A program made the translations under genes and the position numbers. The notes beneath the pieces are model-generated. The model was not told the origin of the DNA and did no database searches. It saw nothing but the letters and a program-made list of their open reading frames with translations. From Rotaria socialis (lineage: Eukaryota; Rotifera; Eurotatoria; Philodinida; Philodinidae), in assembly GCA_905331475.1 (NCBI GenBank), contig CAJNYU010004111.1:62001-126000 (forward strand): a stretch of DNA of 64,000 nucleotides, in the 5' to 3' direction. This document shows positions 1 through 10,688 of the stretch, piece by piece (position 1 is the first letter of the stretch; every line of letters begins with the position of its first letter).

Positions 1-220
1 TTTACATTCTTTCTGTTTCTATCCATACAGGGTTTTTGAAACTACCTGATGAGTCACGTTGCTGTGCTGAAACGCATGGTGATAGCGAAAATTCAGTCAA
101 TACTCACCCTCATCCTCTTTCTATCCTACACATCAGAACTGCATTCTTATCTAATCTATCTTTAAACACCTCTTTTTGAAAAGTACAGAATTAAAAGAAG
201 ATATTAAATCCTCCGACAAC
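1..220. other. Upstream region of the GloVer gene
   Basis: No gene can be assigned here. A pyrimidine-rich tract ending in TACAG at about 27-31 could be a splice acceptor, and the plus-strand frame after it stays open for about 49 codons before a TGA near 177, so a last exon of an upstream gene is possible but not supported by any recognised domain. A short TGAGGGTGAGT-like motif (reverse strand) lies near 103-114. The interval otherwise serves as 5' flank of the gene starting at 221. Confidence 0.2.
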
Positions 221-1408
221 ATGAAGTATTTCGTCTCGCTGGTTATTGTAGCAGTATTCACGATCATTTCCGTCGGTACATTACCGCAGAACGTAGGTGA
301 ACCTATAATGCATTTCTCAGGAAACACCAGTGGTGCTAATCCACAAAGTAGTTTAATTGAAGTGGGCAATACAGGCATACTCTACGGTGTCACACGAAAT
401 GGAGGTAATACGTCAGATGATCTAGGAGTAATTTACCGTATTGATACGACCTTAAACAACACATTCACAGCTGTACACCAATTCACAGACATCACTGGCT
501 GTCACCCAATATCATCACTGGTCTTTGCTAACGATCTTTCTCTGTTCGGCAGTACAATTCGTTGTAGCCAGTTTGGCTATGGGAATATATTCCGGTACAA
601 TCTTTCTAATCATATATTCAATGTTATCTATGAATTTGCGGATATAGCTAATCCAAATAGTTTGTTTCTAGACAATGACAGTGGACTACTATATGGTACA
701 GCAGATGTTGGCTCTTCAACTTTCTATGGATCTGTTTTTACGATTGATGTTAGACATGAAATACCGTCAACAACGTTTAAACAATTATTTTCTTTCAATT
801 ACGGTACTGGTGCATTCCCATCGAATTTAATTCTAGTGAACAATTCATTGTACATTAACACACAAATATTTGGACAGTATGGAGCTGGCACTCTGATAAA
901 GATGGATCGAGATGGAGAGAATGCTAAGTTAGTTTATGCTTTTGGTCGTGATAAGGCACTCGGTTGTTGTCCTTGGGGACAACTTGTGTTAGTCGCTGAT
1001 GAGCAACAACAGTACTTATATGGTACAACAATGGGAGCAGCAGATTGCCCGAGTACGATCTACCGCGTAGGATTGACAATGATGACTAACCAAATTGAAC
1101 TTGTAGCAACATTTAATGAAACAACAGTTGGCTCAGCACCATATGATGGCTTGATTCAGAGTGTTAATCCATCTTTATCGTTTGGCGTGACATCTCAGGG
1201 AGGAATAAATAATCATGGAACATTTTTTCGTGTAAATGTTAGTGGCGATGGGAGTTTAGAGAAATTATTTGATTTTCCGTCAGACGATATGTTTGGATAT
1301 CAGACACAAGGAGGACTGGTAGAAGTAGGAAATAACGTATTTTACGGTACAGCTAATTTAGGCGGAAAATATGGCTTTGGAACTGTTTACAAGATTACGA
1401 TTAGTTAG
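221..1408 (+). CDS. Secreted GloVer tandem-repeat protein
   Basis: Single-exon gene of 395 residues when started at the ATG at 221; the open frame reaches further upstream, but only this ATG is followed directly by a signal peptide (MKYF, then a run of V, I, A and F ending near residue 20). The mature part repeats a motif of the form LYGTT-x-GG-x4-GT-V/I-F/Y-K/R, seen for example at LYGVTRNGG, LYGTADVG, LYGTTMGA and FYGTANLGG followed by GTVYKI. This is the hallmark of the GloVer repeat family, beta-propeller-like modules found mainly in bacterial secreted proteins. There are several N-x-S/T sites, consistent with secretion by a eukaryote. The function is unknown. There is no intron, and an AATAAA lies at about 1448. 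Family assignment is fairly sure; horizontal origin is inference. Confidence 0.75.
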   Translation: MKYFVSLVIVAVFTIISVGTLPQNVGEPIMHFSGNTSGANPQSSLIEVGNTGILYGVTRNGGNTSDDLGVIYRIDTTLNNTFTAVHQFTDITGCHPISSLVFANDLSLFGSTIRCSQFGYGNIFRYNLSNHIFNVIYEFADIANPNSLFLDNDSGLLYGTADVGSSTFYGSVFTIDVRHEIPSTTFKQLFSFNYGTGAFPSNLILVNNSLYINTQIFGQYGAGTLIKMDRDGENAKLVYAFGRDKALGCCPWGQLVLVADEQQQYLYGTTMGAADCPSTIYRVGLTMMTNQIELVATFNETTVGSAPYDGLIQSVNPSLSFGVTSQGGINNHGTFFRVNVSGDGSLEKLFDFPSDDMFGYQTQGGLVEVGNNVFYGTANLGGKYGFGTVYKITIS

Positions 1409-2327
1409 TCCAGCCATATAAACTGTGCTTCTTCTGTTGAAATATATAATAAAAAGGTTATGGGTGTATTTAATTTTATCGACATTCGCGCCCTCATGTT
1501 TGTGTTTTCGATTATTATCGATTTCAATATTTAATTACACAATTTTTCTCCAACAAGTTCATAGTGATTGAGTTAGGTAGATGTCGGTATTCATATTTTT
1601 AGGTAGATAGATATTTTAACATTAGTCAATATGTTTGTTTTAAAATAATTCAAAGAATCCATAACTTCGAAGCCGGTTTTTCGTGAGTCATTCACATATA
1701 TTATGAATGCTGTTAAATAAAATAATGTGGAAGATATTTATATTTACACTTAACGAAATATTTATCGATTTTTATAATTCAAAGATGTTAGTGGTGACAT
1801 TCCCTGGCCACCAGAAATTTCGATCGTCTCTCTTGCTTTCTCCATTTGCTATTCTCAATCCTTCTTGTTTTATTTTTACATGTGACATGGATTAGGAGTA
1901 GTGCACCGGGCAGAAAAAAAACAGTCAATAGAAGGTCGAGCATCCGATCAAACCGCCTTAGTCGAAGGAGAGTCACATAGCAGTAAAATATCGGAGATTT
2001 GTTGTTATTTATATTTCCAACAAATTAGACCAGAAGAATTGGAAACCAATCGACGTCAAATTTTCATCGGCTTATAAAGATATGGATGTTGCTGTGATTT
2101 GTTCTATGGAAGAGAAAGCCAACACAAGCACACCCTCACTATAAAATTACTGCAACGTTTGACTTATTTTGATGCTATTTGTATATCTCAACTATCTGAA
2201 ACGTCAAAAAATCCTTTTCTTTTGGCACCATGCGAATTCAGTATAGCACAAGTAAATGTCTTTTTAATATTTATGACCACAGAAAATACATAGCTCACAA
2301 ATTGAAGATAGGTTTCAAAATAAATAA
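1409..2327. other. Convergent intergenic region
   Basis: This separates the plus-strand GloVer gene from the minus-strand CRAL-TRIO gene. It contains a likely polyadenylation signal (AATAAA near 1448) for the former. Short open frames near 1707-1976 and 2099-2293 show no recognisable family and have no splice context; I treat them as chance. A CACACCCTCACT motif at about 2131 belongs to the recurring GTGTGGG-like set. Confidence 0.4.
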
Positions 2328-3490
2328 TTAACTATGGGTCGCCATCTCGGCATGGAGTCGATCGTAAGTGATTTGAAAGATCTGCTCTTTGATAGCTCCG
2401 ATGCGATGATAGTGAGTTCGAGTATTGACATAAGGGACCAAAGTTTCAAATGCATCTCGCAAACGCTTGGCAGCCACTATCCGTTCGGCTAGTAAAGTTG
2501 TATTTGTGTCATCGTGAGTCCATTGTAGAGTAATATTTAAAAAGTGCTGAGCCGCTTGTTGATGATTTGCTCGAGCGTTTGTTTTACCTTCCACATCGGC
2601 GATAAATGCAGCAGCCATAGCTTCGTCATTAGCGGTAGGCGGAATGTACTCGAAGTCAGGCTGAGCGCCATTCAATCCTCTAGGAAGAAGTGATGGATCA
2701 ATGTATTTAGCTAATTCGGCTTCATTTCTAACAAATTGAATTTCATCTCGTATGGCCGGATCTAACCATTTGCTAATGATGGCCCAGCAACCGGAAAATA
2801 TCCATGGAGCATTCAGAATAATTGCATGACCAAATAATTCCGGATAATAATTTTCAATCAGACTTACGAAAAATTTGACATGTTGATAGTCCATATTTTT
2901 CAAGCCGAATCCAGTTAAATCGAAAACAATTGTGCTCGTTTCAACAGGAGACTTGAAAAGTTTTCGAACGGTTTCCATCGTTAGAACGGTTAATTTCTGA
3001 GTGGTTTCTTGAGGATATTGACCTCTAACGTGACGATTGACAGATACATAATTAATCGGACGACCCGCTTTATCATAGCCCATTAAAAAACACTTTCCAG
3101 TTTTGATTTCTTCACATGACAGATCACTTTCTCCCTTGGCTAAAAGCGTCTGCACTCCCCATTCATGTCGCCACTTGAGCATGTCCATCATTTTTTGAAC
3201 AGCATTATTAATATTCCACTTACATATGCGGAGCCATTGGAGTGGTAGTACATCCGGATTCTCATAACCGATCATATAAAATAACTCATCTCCGTAAACA
3301 GAATTGGCAATTTGATCGGCAGGCAATGAACTTTGACTGCAAATGGCATTCGTCAAAGCTAACCAGTAATGTTTGAGTGTTTCCATTTGCATTTCGTCAA
3401 GATTATCTATCATGAAATTAATTAGTTCAAATAGTTTTTTTCTCGTTCGATTATTTACTTACTAATGTGTCCATGATCGTTGGTAGTCAT
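2328..3490 (-). CDS. CRAL-TRIO / Sec14-type lipid transfer protein
   Basis: Two-exon gene of about 368 residues. I place the start at 3488-3490 in a 28-nt first exon (3463-3490, MTTNDHGHI); a GTAAGT donor and a TAG acceptor bound a 56-nt intron (3407-3462), and the phase joins exactly to the long exon 2328-3406. The N-terminal part has the CRAL-TRIO-N helices (LRICKWNINNAVQKMMDMLKWR), followed by the lipid-binding domain with VFDLTGFGLKNMDYQHVKF, NYYPELFGHAIILNAPWIFS and the WLDPAI segment. These motifs match the fungal Sec14/CRAL-TRIO branch better than animal TTPA or clavesin proteins. The likely role is binding or transfer of phosphatidylinositol or another hydrophobic ligand at membranes. 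The C-terminal roughly 110 residues are helical and not recognised. Fungal-type ancestry is inference from motif wording. Confidence 0.85.
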
Positions 3491-4751
3491 GGATGCAATT
3501 GAAAATAAATCCTATATTAGATCGAAATTTGTCGACCAGTCTAGGAATTATAAAAGAATTTAGTTTAGAATACATCGGACCAAATTCAGAATTTAGATAT
3601 CATCGATCAAAAGATTGCCGATTCAATTCGGTTTGATAATGATATCGATTGTAAAAGCGCTGGTTTTAAAAAACCTCTGCACTGGAAGTTTAATACATAA
3701 AAATGAAACGATTTGTTAATTTACATATACCGAATCGAACTATCGAAGCACGGTGTGGCGATCATTGACAAAAACATAGTTCTCTTCATCATTACCGAAA
3801 TAGTACTCTTTCAATATTTCATCGGTTTGCACTAAGCACAATTAAGATCTTCGATTCGTTTGCTGAAAATCGACTACTCAACATCTCACTTAATTCTATG
3901 CAACTTTAACGACAAAATATCATTCTCACTTACTTTTTATCTTGTTGGAAGGGTGTCAATGCTCACTTATCGTCAACAATGCATCATAGTTGCTCTAGAA
4001 GTAAAGACAGAAGACAAAAACGTTTCATTATTTCTTTTTCTTTCTCTCGCTATAACGAGACACACAGCGGGAAGAATAAGAGCAGGTTGGTTATGTTTTT
4101 GCTGACATACTTCAAAGCATATATTGCTCATGTTATTTTTGCTGCGATATGTCTGCAAAACAAAATTACACTCCATAGTTGTAGATTTTATTGTTATATG
4201 TTTGCCAACACTGATTTCTGTTGAGATTGGCTTGGGCCGATCATATGAAAGAAGCAAATAATTGTTGAATGCTATTCTTGATCACTCAAAAATACTCAGT
4301 AGCATAGACATGACGATATTCATAAAAATACAGTCTTGATAAAATAGAACCCTAAAAAGAGGCAAAGAGACAAGATGACAGTAAACATTAAAATGATCAG
4401 AGAATACATCCTATTCCGCAATATTGAACATTCCGGAGTAGGATGGCTGCTAATTTTAAGACGACATATCTCATTTCTCCTTTTAACGTGTGTTTAACAT
4501 ACTGCTTCGATCATTGCACCCGTATATTTTTTTTCCTGTTGGGCAAGCTGATTTACTATTACTCGTTTTTCACTTTCTAATACAAAACACGGTAGAAAAA
4601 CTAAATAAGATAAAAAAAAGAGCAGTATCGTGTAAGAAAAATAAATGATTGCATACGATAAAACATTATTTTACGTTCTCGATTACATACTTGCTAACAA
4701 AAAGGCTTGCAACTACCGCACATATTCATATTTTACCTAGTCGAAAAGTAA
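3491..4751. other. Intergenic region without a supported gene
   Basis: About 1.2 kb between the divergent CRAL-TRIO gene and the EgtD-like relic. Overlapping short open frames at 3860-4257 on both strands show no domain. I see no tRNA, repeat array or inverted repeat of note. Confidence 0.35.
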
Positions 4752-5753
4752 GTTCAATCATCTCTTTTCGAGCGGATCAGTTAACTTCTTGGATACTACG
4801 TTCCTCGAGGAGAACAGCAAATTTTTGAGACAAATGCCGAAGACATTGCTGCTCAAGCTCAAGGCGCCTGCAAGAATCAACACCAGGTCGCCCAACTGGG
4901 CGCTGGTATAGCTGATAGAGTAGCCATTTTACTTAATGCGATTGCTCAGCGGCAAACAGAACCACTTTATTATATACCTGTGAACGTATCATCAACAGCA
5001 CTTGATATGACTAAAACAACAATGCAGAGTCGTATGCCTGGTATTTTTGTTATTCCAAAAACAGTCAACTACGTCACAGAAAAATTGGAACTGCCGAATT
5101 TTATTGGACGTACTTTAGTCATGTGTATTGGTGCATCGATCGACAATTTTTCTCGCGAAGAGGCAGCAATGATGTTTGAAAAGATATGCCATCAATTGCA
5201 AGCAGGCGATGGAATATTACTTGGAATTGATATGTTTAAGGATCCAGCCATTATATTATCTGGCTATTGCGATACAAATAGGCTGCACGACAAATTTCAT
5301 GGTAATTTCTTACGTCGACTAAATCGTGAATTCGGCTACAACTTTGATGTAGATCAATTTCGTCATCAAGCCATATGGAACGAACGTGAAAGTCGTGTTG
5401 AACTTGTCATAGAAAGTTCATGTTCACAACGAGTTCAATGCAACCACAACATTGAAAAGAACATTGACTTTATCACAGGTGACAAAGTACACACGCCCGA
5501 TAGCTACAAATATACGTACGAGCAAATCATAAAGCTTATTAAAGATGCTGGCCTCGAGTTGGAAAAAATCTGGAATGATGAAAACAAGTGGTTTATCCGT
5601 TGTGTTGGCGCGCGTTCCCTAATATGTCATCTGAAACAAAACATTATCATGCAATATAGGATAGCGTTTCAACCGGTAACGGCGAAAAACCAGCCTAGAC
5701 TTTTTGAGTGCTCTCGTATTTTTTTTTCAAACAATTTTCAAGTAAACCAATAA
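4752..5753 (+). pseudogene. Broken EgtD-like histidine N-methyltransferase
   Basis: The frame running to 5753 resembles L-histidine N-alpha-methyltransferases (EgtD family), the SAM-dependent enzymes that make hercynine in ergothioneine synthesis. Matching blocks in order are SSLFERIS, then a TAA at 4782-4784, then LLGYYVPRGEQ, LGAGIADRVAILL, YYIPVNVSSTALD, CIGASIDNFSREEAA (the GSTIGNF-like motif), LLGIDMFKDPAI, LRRLNREFGYNFD, FRHQAIWNERESRVEL and the C-terminal SYKYTYEQIIKL. The in-frame stop sits exactly in the family's LFE-x-I-x-LPEYY region, and another TAA precedes it at 4749. No ATG-led exon was found upstream. The C-terminus runs about 45 residues past the expected end of the fold. I read it as a decayed or 5'-truncated copy; a short product from an internal ATG is possible but would lack part of the substrate region. 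Confidence 0.65.
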
Positions 5754-6961
5754 TAAAGAAAGGTGGTCAAAATGACCAGTTCAAAATATCTCTACACTTT
5801 ACGCACACCCTCAAGAAAATAGAAATTCAACTTTCATATAAACTGCCATAGAAAGAAACGTTCGCGTGGAGAATGAGTTCAACATGGAGAATACCAAGTA
5901 TTTCTTTGAAATCACAGATCTATTTTTCAAAAGATAGTTTCTAACACCAGGGTGAGTGTGTGGGCGTCATCAGAGGCATGAAGTAAATGGAAACCACCCC
6001 ACCCACGCTTTTGCTTCCGATGTTTTGTTAAAAAATTTAATTAATTGCATACTATAAATAATTTAAAATTTCTTCTGCTTATACGAGGCGGGGCGAGCGG
6101 GGAGGTTCAAAGCCCATTGGCACACAGGTATCGGCGGGGCGAGGTGGGGTGTTCACACAATGAAACCACGGAGGATCGGCGGAATGAGTTTTAAAAATTT
6201 ACAGGACAAGTCCCGCGAAGCACAAAAATTCCCTGTCCGACACACCTCTGAGCCATGCATATCACATCAAAATTAGTTGTGTAAAGCTTGCTCAAATGCA
6301 GATCTTGAGGGTCGGCCTCTCTTATCCACATCCTAATCCTCAAGAAAATAATATTTCTTTTTGTGAATTTTCGAAAAAAATCAGTGAAATTCAAGCGCCT
6401 ATCTGTGTTACAAAAAATGTTTGGCTAATACAATTATAAAGAAAGTTTTTCCTAGTTAAGTGTGACATGTCTTAAATATCTCACTTCATTATGGCCACCA
6501 CCCGTTTAACCAAATCTGAAGGTGACCATTAAAGTTACAGATGAAGCTATAATCTTAAAGAACTATCAAATGACATTACAAATGAAAGAAAAATAACATC
6601 GGTTGTTCATTCACATCAGTCGCGTTCGATTCAACGCATTATATTTTGCTCCAACAGCAAGAGCGCATCAAACAATTCGATCAGCAACAGCTATAACAAA
6701 AATAAATAATGATGAAAAACCCAGACAACCAGCAAACAGCGTTTTTTTCGTCTAGTTATGGGGCCTGAATGTTCATCTTTTCTTAATCTATGTCCTCGAA
6801 ATTGAATTTTCTATTCTATTCAAACTACATATAGAGAAGAAACAGATAATATAATGTATATTTGTCCACGTGCAAATGTATTCTCTTTCGTTGTTGCACA
6901 GTGTGAAAACATCTATATATAATTTCGATCAGTATCATAGACATATTTAAACATCGTAGAC
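5754..6961. other. Intergenic region with GC-rich patch
   Basis: No gene supported. The interval carries ACACCCTC (about 5805) and the 16-mer CAGGGTGAGTGTGTGG (5948-5963), which recurs at 13684. A GC-rich repeat patch is listed separately. A 67-codon minus-strand frame at 6191-6394 shows no family. Confidence 0.4.
5994..6185. repeat. Small GC-rich repeat with inverted CACCCCACC ends
   Basis: CACCCCACC near 5996 faces GGTGGGGTG near 6144 on the opposite strand, giving a short inverted pair, and between and after them the word GGCGGGGCGAG recurs (about 6087, 6133 and partly 6173). The GC content is far above the flanks. This looks like a short non-autonomous element built from one word, as at other sites in the window. 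Confidence 0.35.
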
Positions 6962-8909
6962 ATGCCACGCATAAAACGAAAAGGAAATCATGTGGTTCAG
7001 CATTCTAGTAAAAAGCAAAAATTAAAAAATGAAAGTAAGATTTTAAAATTTACTAAATCTGATTATCTCTATTTTATTTCTAGTCTCAATAATCGATATA
7101 AACGAATCAGCTAGTGCATATAGATGCCTTCTTGAAGATTTATCCAATGAAATTTTTTATGAAATATTTGACCATCTTGATAATTATCATATCTACAAAG
7201 GATTTTTCCATCTTAATCGACGATTTAAAAAATTAATGATGAATTCGAATCTTCCAATGACAATCAACATTTCAACAATGTCAAAATCGAATTTCGAAAA
7301 TTACTATAATGATATTCTTATACCGAATAAACGTCGAATTAATACACTTCGTTCATCGAATCCATTTGTTGCTGATATTCTTTTCTTACCACCGCGTTTA
7401 CTTTTGGAATTTATTCATCTTGAAACATTAATTCTTGATAAAATAAAAATGAAAACTTTTGATAAAATTTTTGTTGAATTAATGTTTCTACCAAAACTTC
7501 ATTCATTAACTATATCTCCTGGAGAATATGTTCAATCGTCAAGTCATCTTTTTTCTTCAATATTTAGTCTACATAAATTAAAATATTGTAAAATTATCAT
7601 TCAAACAAAAGTCAGTGAAACAATGTTTCCTGCTTATTTATCTGAATATGATGAAAGTCCTATTGAATATTTAATCATAGATGGCCGTTTTCCATTTGAA
7701 TCATTGAATAATCTACTATCTTGTCTTCCTCGACTTCGTCATTTATCAATTAGCACTCTTGTTAAATCTGGTTTTGAAGAACGAAGAGAATTACCTTCGA
7801 CTAAATTGAAATATTTAAAATACATTTCTCTAAACCTTGATTATGTTCGTTTTGATCAATTCGAAAAAATACTAAAAACATTTTTTCATTATGTTGAAAT
7901 TTTACGTATTGCAACATTATTTGATGAAGCGTATTTAAATGCTAAACGATGGGAGGAATTATTATCAATTCATATGCCGTGTTTACGAATTTTCGATATG
8001 AATCATTGCGATTCTATACGAAATAATTCATTAACATATCATGATTTAATTGATCAATTTAATTCTTCATTTTGGATTAGCAAACAATGGTTTTTTACAC
8101 ATCAACATGACTGGCAACAATCATTAGAGAGTGGCATGTTTTATTCGACAAATCGATATCGGTATATAGAAAAGAATCCATTTTTGTATTTTATTTACGT
8201 ATTTTTTCTCCGTAGAAGACAAGATTATACATTTTATTGGGAATTAGCTGATAAAATTTGTCCACATGCTGAAGAAAATAATTTAAATTCGGTTAAACAT
8301 GTTCATGTTTGTAGTAAACGAGCAAATAAAAGTTGTGTAAACTATTTTCCAAATGCTACTCAATTAAGTATTAAACGTTATTTCGAAACACTAGATGATT
8401 CAATTTCGACTAGTCTTAGTCGTATCGTTCCTTTGCAACAACTGACGAAATTAGTTATTGAATGCTATAATTTTCCTTGGGAAGAAATAGTGAAATTATT
8501 ATGTTTTACACCTAATTTAGATGCATTGAAATTAGATTTCATAAAGTTTAATGAAAATAATATAAATTTAATGACAAAAAGTAAAACTTATCAATATGTA
8601 TCCAATACAAATAAAATAAAAAATCTTGATGTTCGCCATGCATGCTCGTATGAAAGAATGCGATTGATTATTAATCTATTTCCAAAATTAGAATATCTTA
8701 AAACTGGCGTGAATAGAAAAGAAATAGTACAAATTGTTCGATTTTTATTATCGAAATCTAATAATGAAACGCAAAATTTATTCTTTTTATGTATTTCAGA
8801 AATACCGAAAATATGTTTAAAAGAATTAAATTTTTTAATTAAATTAGAAAATTTACTTGGTGATTATTTTATTACATTTATTAATCGTGATTTATATTTG
8901 TGGTGGTAG
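6962..8909 (+). CDS. F-box protein
   Basis: Two exons: 6962-7034 (MPRIKRKGNHVVQHSSKKQK, basic, possibly a nuclear signal) and 7084-8909, joined across a 49-nt GT..AG intron in matching phase, giving about 632 residues. Residues near 40-75 hold an F-box: CLLEDLSNEIFYEIFDHLD then YKGFFHLNRRFKKLM, the segment that binds SKP1 in SCF ubiquitin ligases. The rest is leucine-rich with recurring LRHLSIS, LKYLKYISL and LEYLK segments spaced like degenerate LRRs, a likely substrate-binding surface. Such F-box proteins are numerous in bdelloid genomes. The reading frame is intact and very AT-rich, unlike the first three genes of the window. The target is unknown. Confidence 0.8.
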
Positions 8910-9061
8910 AAATTTAGTTGTTTAGGACCTGTTTTTATTGTTGTTTGTAATTAATAGTTATCATTTTAAATAAATAGCAGCACGAGTGTGTTCAATACAT
9001 TTTTATTAATTTATTTAATTCTCCCAGTGTGAGTCACCCCTGCTTACATGTACACTCTGAA

Positions 9062-10473
9062 CAGAGATGGGCACGTCAGCGATTTTTTGGCTCAAGTCAA
9101 GTTGGAGTTCAACCAAATTTTCTTAAATTGAAATCAAATTATCGACAACATTGTTTCCTTGACCGATATTATAGTTTACTATCATTTTCTAAAGCATGAA
9201 TCAATTTAATTTTTACTAAAACAAAAAGAAACGTATCTTCATTAAGCAAATTGTTGGAAAATGTAACGCTAAATAGAAATTGAGAATTTTTTTCCTACAT
9301 ATCTTAACCCTCCTCGAAAGGCTTCTATATTTTTCTGTGTAATTCTTAGCATTCATGGACATATGGAGAACAGTTATCATGACCTTCTCATATGCCGGTA
9401 CCGGGCTACAGATTATGACGTGAATATGGGCAGTTTAAGACACGCTTTTAATAAGGGATTACAACGGTACGATAACCTTGCGTCCAGGATGTGTCGGACA
9501 AAGAAAGTATCTTTTTTTTCTTTTGACAAGATCATCGTTTTGATTTTCAGCTATGGAAATTTCCCAGTGGCGTTTGTATCCAAGGGCTTGTAGTGCAAGT
9601 TTCGTTTTCAACACGACGCTCATTGTAAGACTTAGTAAGAGATTTGCTCAATTGTCCTAAAAGAATCTGATGGATCATCTTCTTTTAAAATATATTCATC
9701 GGTGAATGTGTCGTCGGATTCTGTTTCAACATCTGAATGATCTGGATCAGAATTCGACTCGTCACCCTCAGAAATATTTTTGTCAAGTTCATTAATATTA
9801 TCCATCATAAGAACATCTAGATTTCTCTTTAGATTTGGCTTACTTGCCATTTTTTTTATCTAAAATATCGAGCATTTTTTAGAATTCAATATCTATCGAT
9901 CTCTAGAGACTGACTTGACATTTTTCCAGGCAAGAAAGTCCGTGAATGGTCATTATAACCGAAAGTACTGGTAAGAATATTTTCATCAATAGGTAGCAAA
10001 ATCTTTCGAACACATGAAAATAGTATTCGAATCACTATTGGAAGTGAGCAATTAACGAATCATCTGAAAAATAAAATCTAGAAACGGTAGATGGCAGATT
10101 ATAAATAGGTAAAAATCATATGTAACACGAAGGGCAGTAGTGGGCCCACCTTTAACTTTTTGTCTCTTGAAACTGTTGTGTACAATACGATATGGTCTAT
10201 GTGTAACACTAGCAGACTAGCGATTAGAAAAAACATTGACTAGAAAAGCAAGGAGCATTAGGTAACGGCAGACAAAAAGTAGTCGTGTGGGTCCTGCTGG
10301 ACCCAGACTGACCATCCGACGGTTAAGAGCCATCATTTTATTTCACTATGTGAGCATATTTTCTGATCTTCATTTCTATTTTCGATTACATTTCAAGTGA
10401 GAAAATAGAAATCGAAGTGAATCCGGTACCTTCAAATATATATACATTTTTAGACTTGATTTGCCCATCCCTG
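9062..10473. mobile_element. hAT-type transposon, degenerate or non-autonomous
   Basis: The left end CAGAGATGGGCA (from 9062) is an inverted match to the right end TGCCCATCCCTG (to 10473), the wording typical of hAT terminal repeats (CAGGGATGGGCA). The flanks are ACTCTGAA at 9054-9061 and ATTCTGAA at 10474-10481, an 8-bp target duplication with one mismatch, again typical of hAT. Subterminal CAAGTC/GACTTG words occur at both ends. Inside there is no hAT transposase; only short frames remain, including an acidic 72-codon minus-strand frame at 9632-9850 (ASKPNLKRNLDVLMMDN, then a D/E/S-rich stretch), plus a nested inverted repeat at 10142-10294. Confidence 0.75.
10142..10294. repeat. Nested imperfect inverted repeat
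   Basis: The left arm (10142-10166, GGGCCCACC then CTTTTTGTCTC) is a diverged inverse of the right arm (10268-10294). Internal GGGTCC/GGACCC words also pair, and a TTAA lies shortly after. It may be a small element inserted in the hAT element, possibly piggyBac-like, but the evidence is weak. Confidence 0.35.
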
Positions 10474-10688
10474 ATTCTGAATGGATCCCTCTATAGAATT
10501 CTTTATACCACTCTGGCTATCAGAATGAGCCTCCGCTCCCTCCTCCTATGTTTTTTTTACAAATCACTTTAGATAAAAAAATAATTCTTTAGTAATAGTG
10601 TCGATGTTATTGTTTATTTCTTTGCAAAGAAATTCAAAGTGAAAAATATTCTCAGATGACAACGTGAGAATGACAAATGAATCATTCT

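Noticed and set aside
4748..4780. GTAAGT...CAG as a 33-nt intron in the EgtD-like frame
   Set aside because: Too short for splicing here, and it would remove the conserved LFERI residues; a broken gene is the simpler reading.
6600..6640. GTTCGATTC-like B box near 6625
   Set aside because: No A box or cloverleaf could be built around it.
9632..9850. Acidic minus-strand frame as a host gene
   Set aside because: It lies inside a delimited hAT element, has no homologue I recognise and is short and low in complexity.
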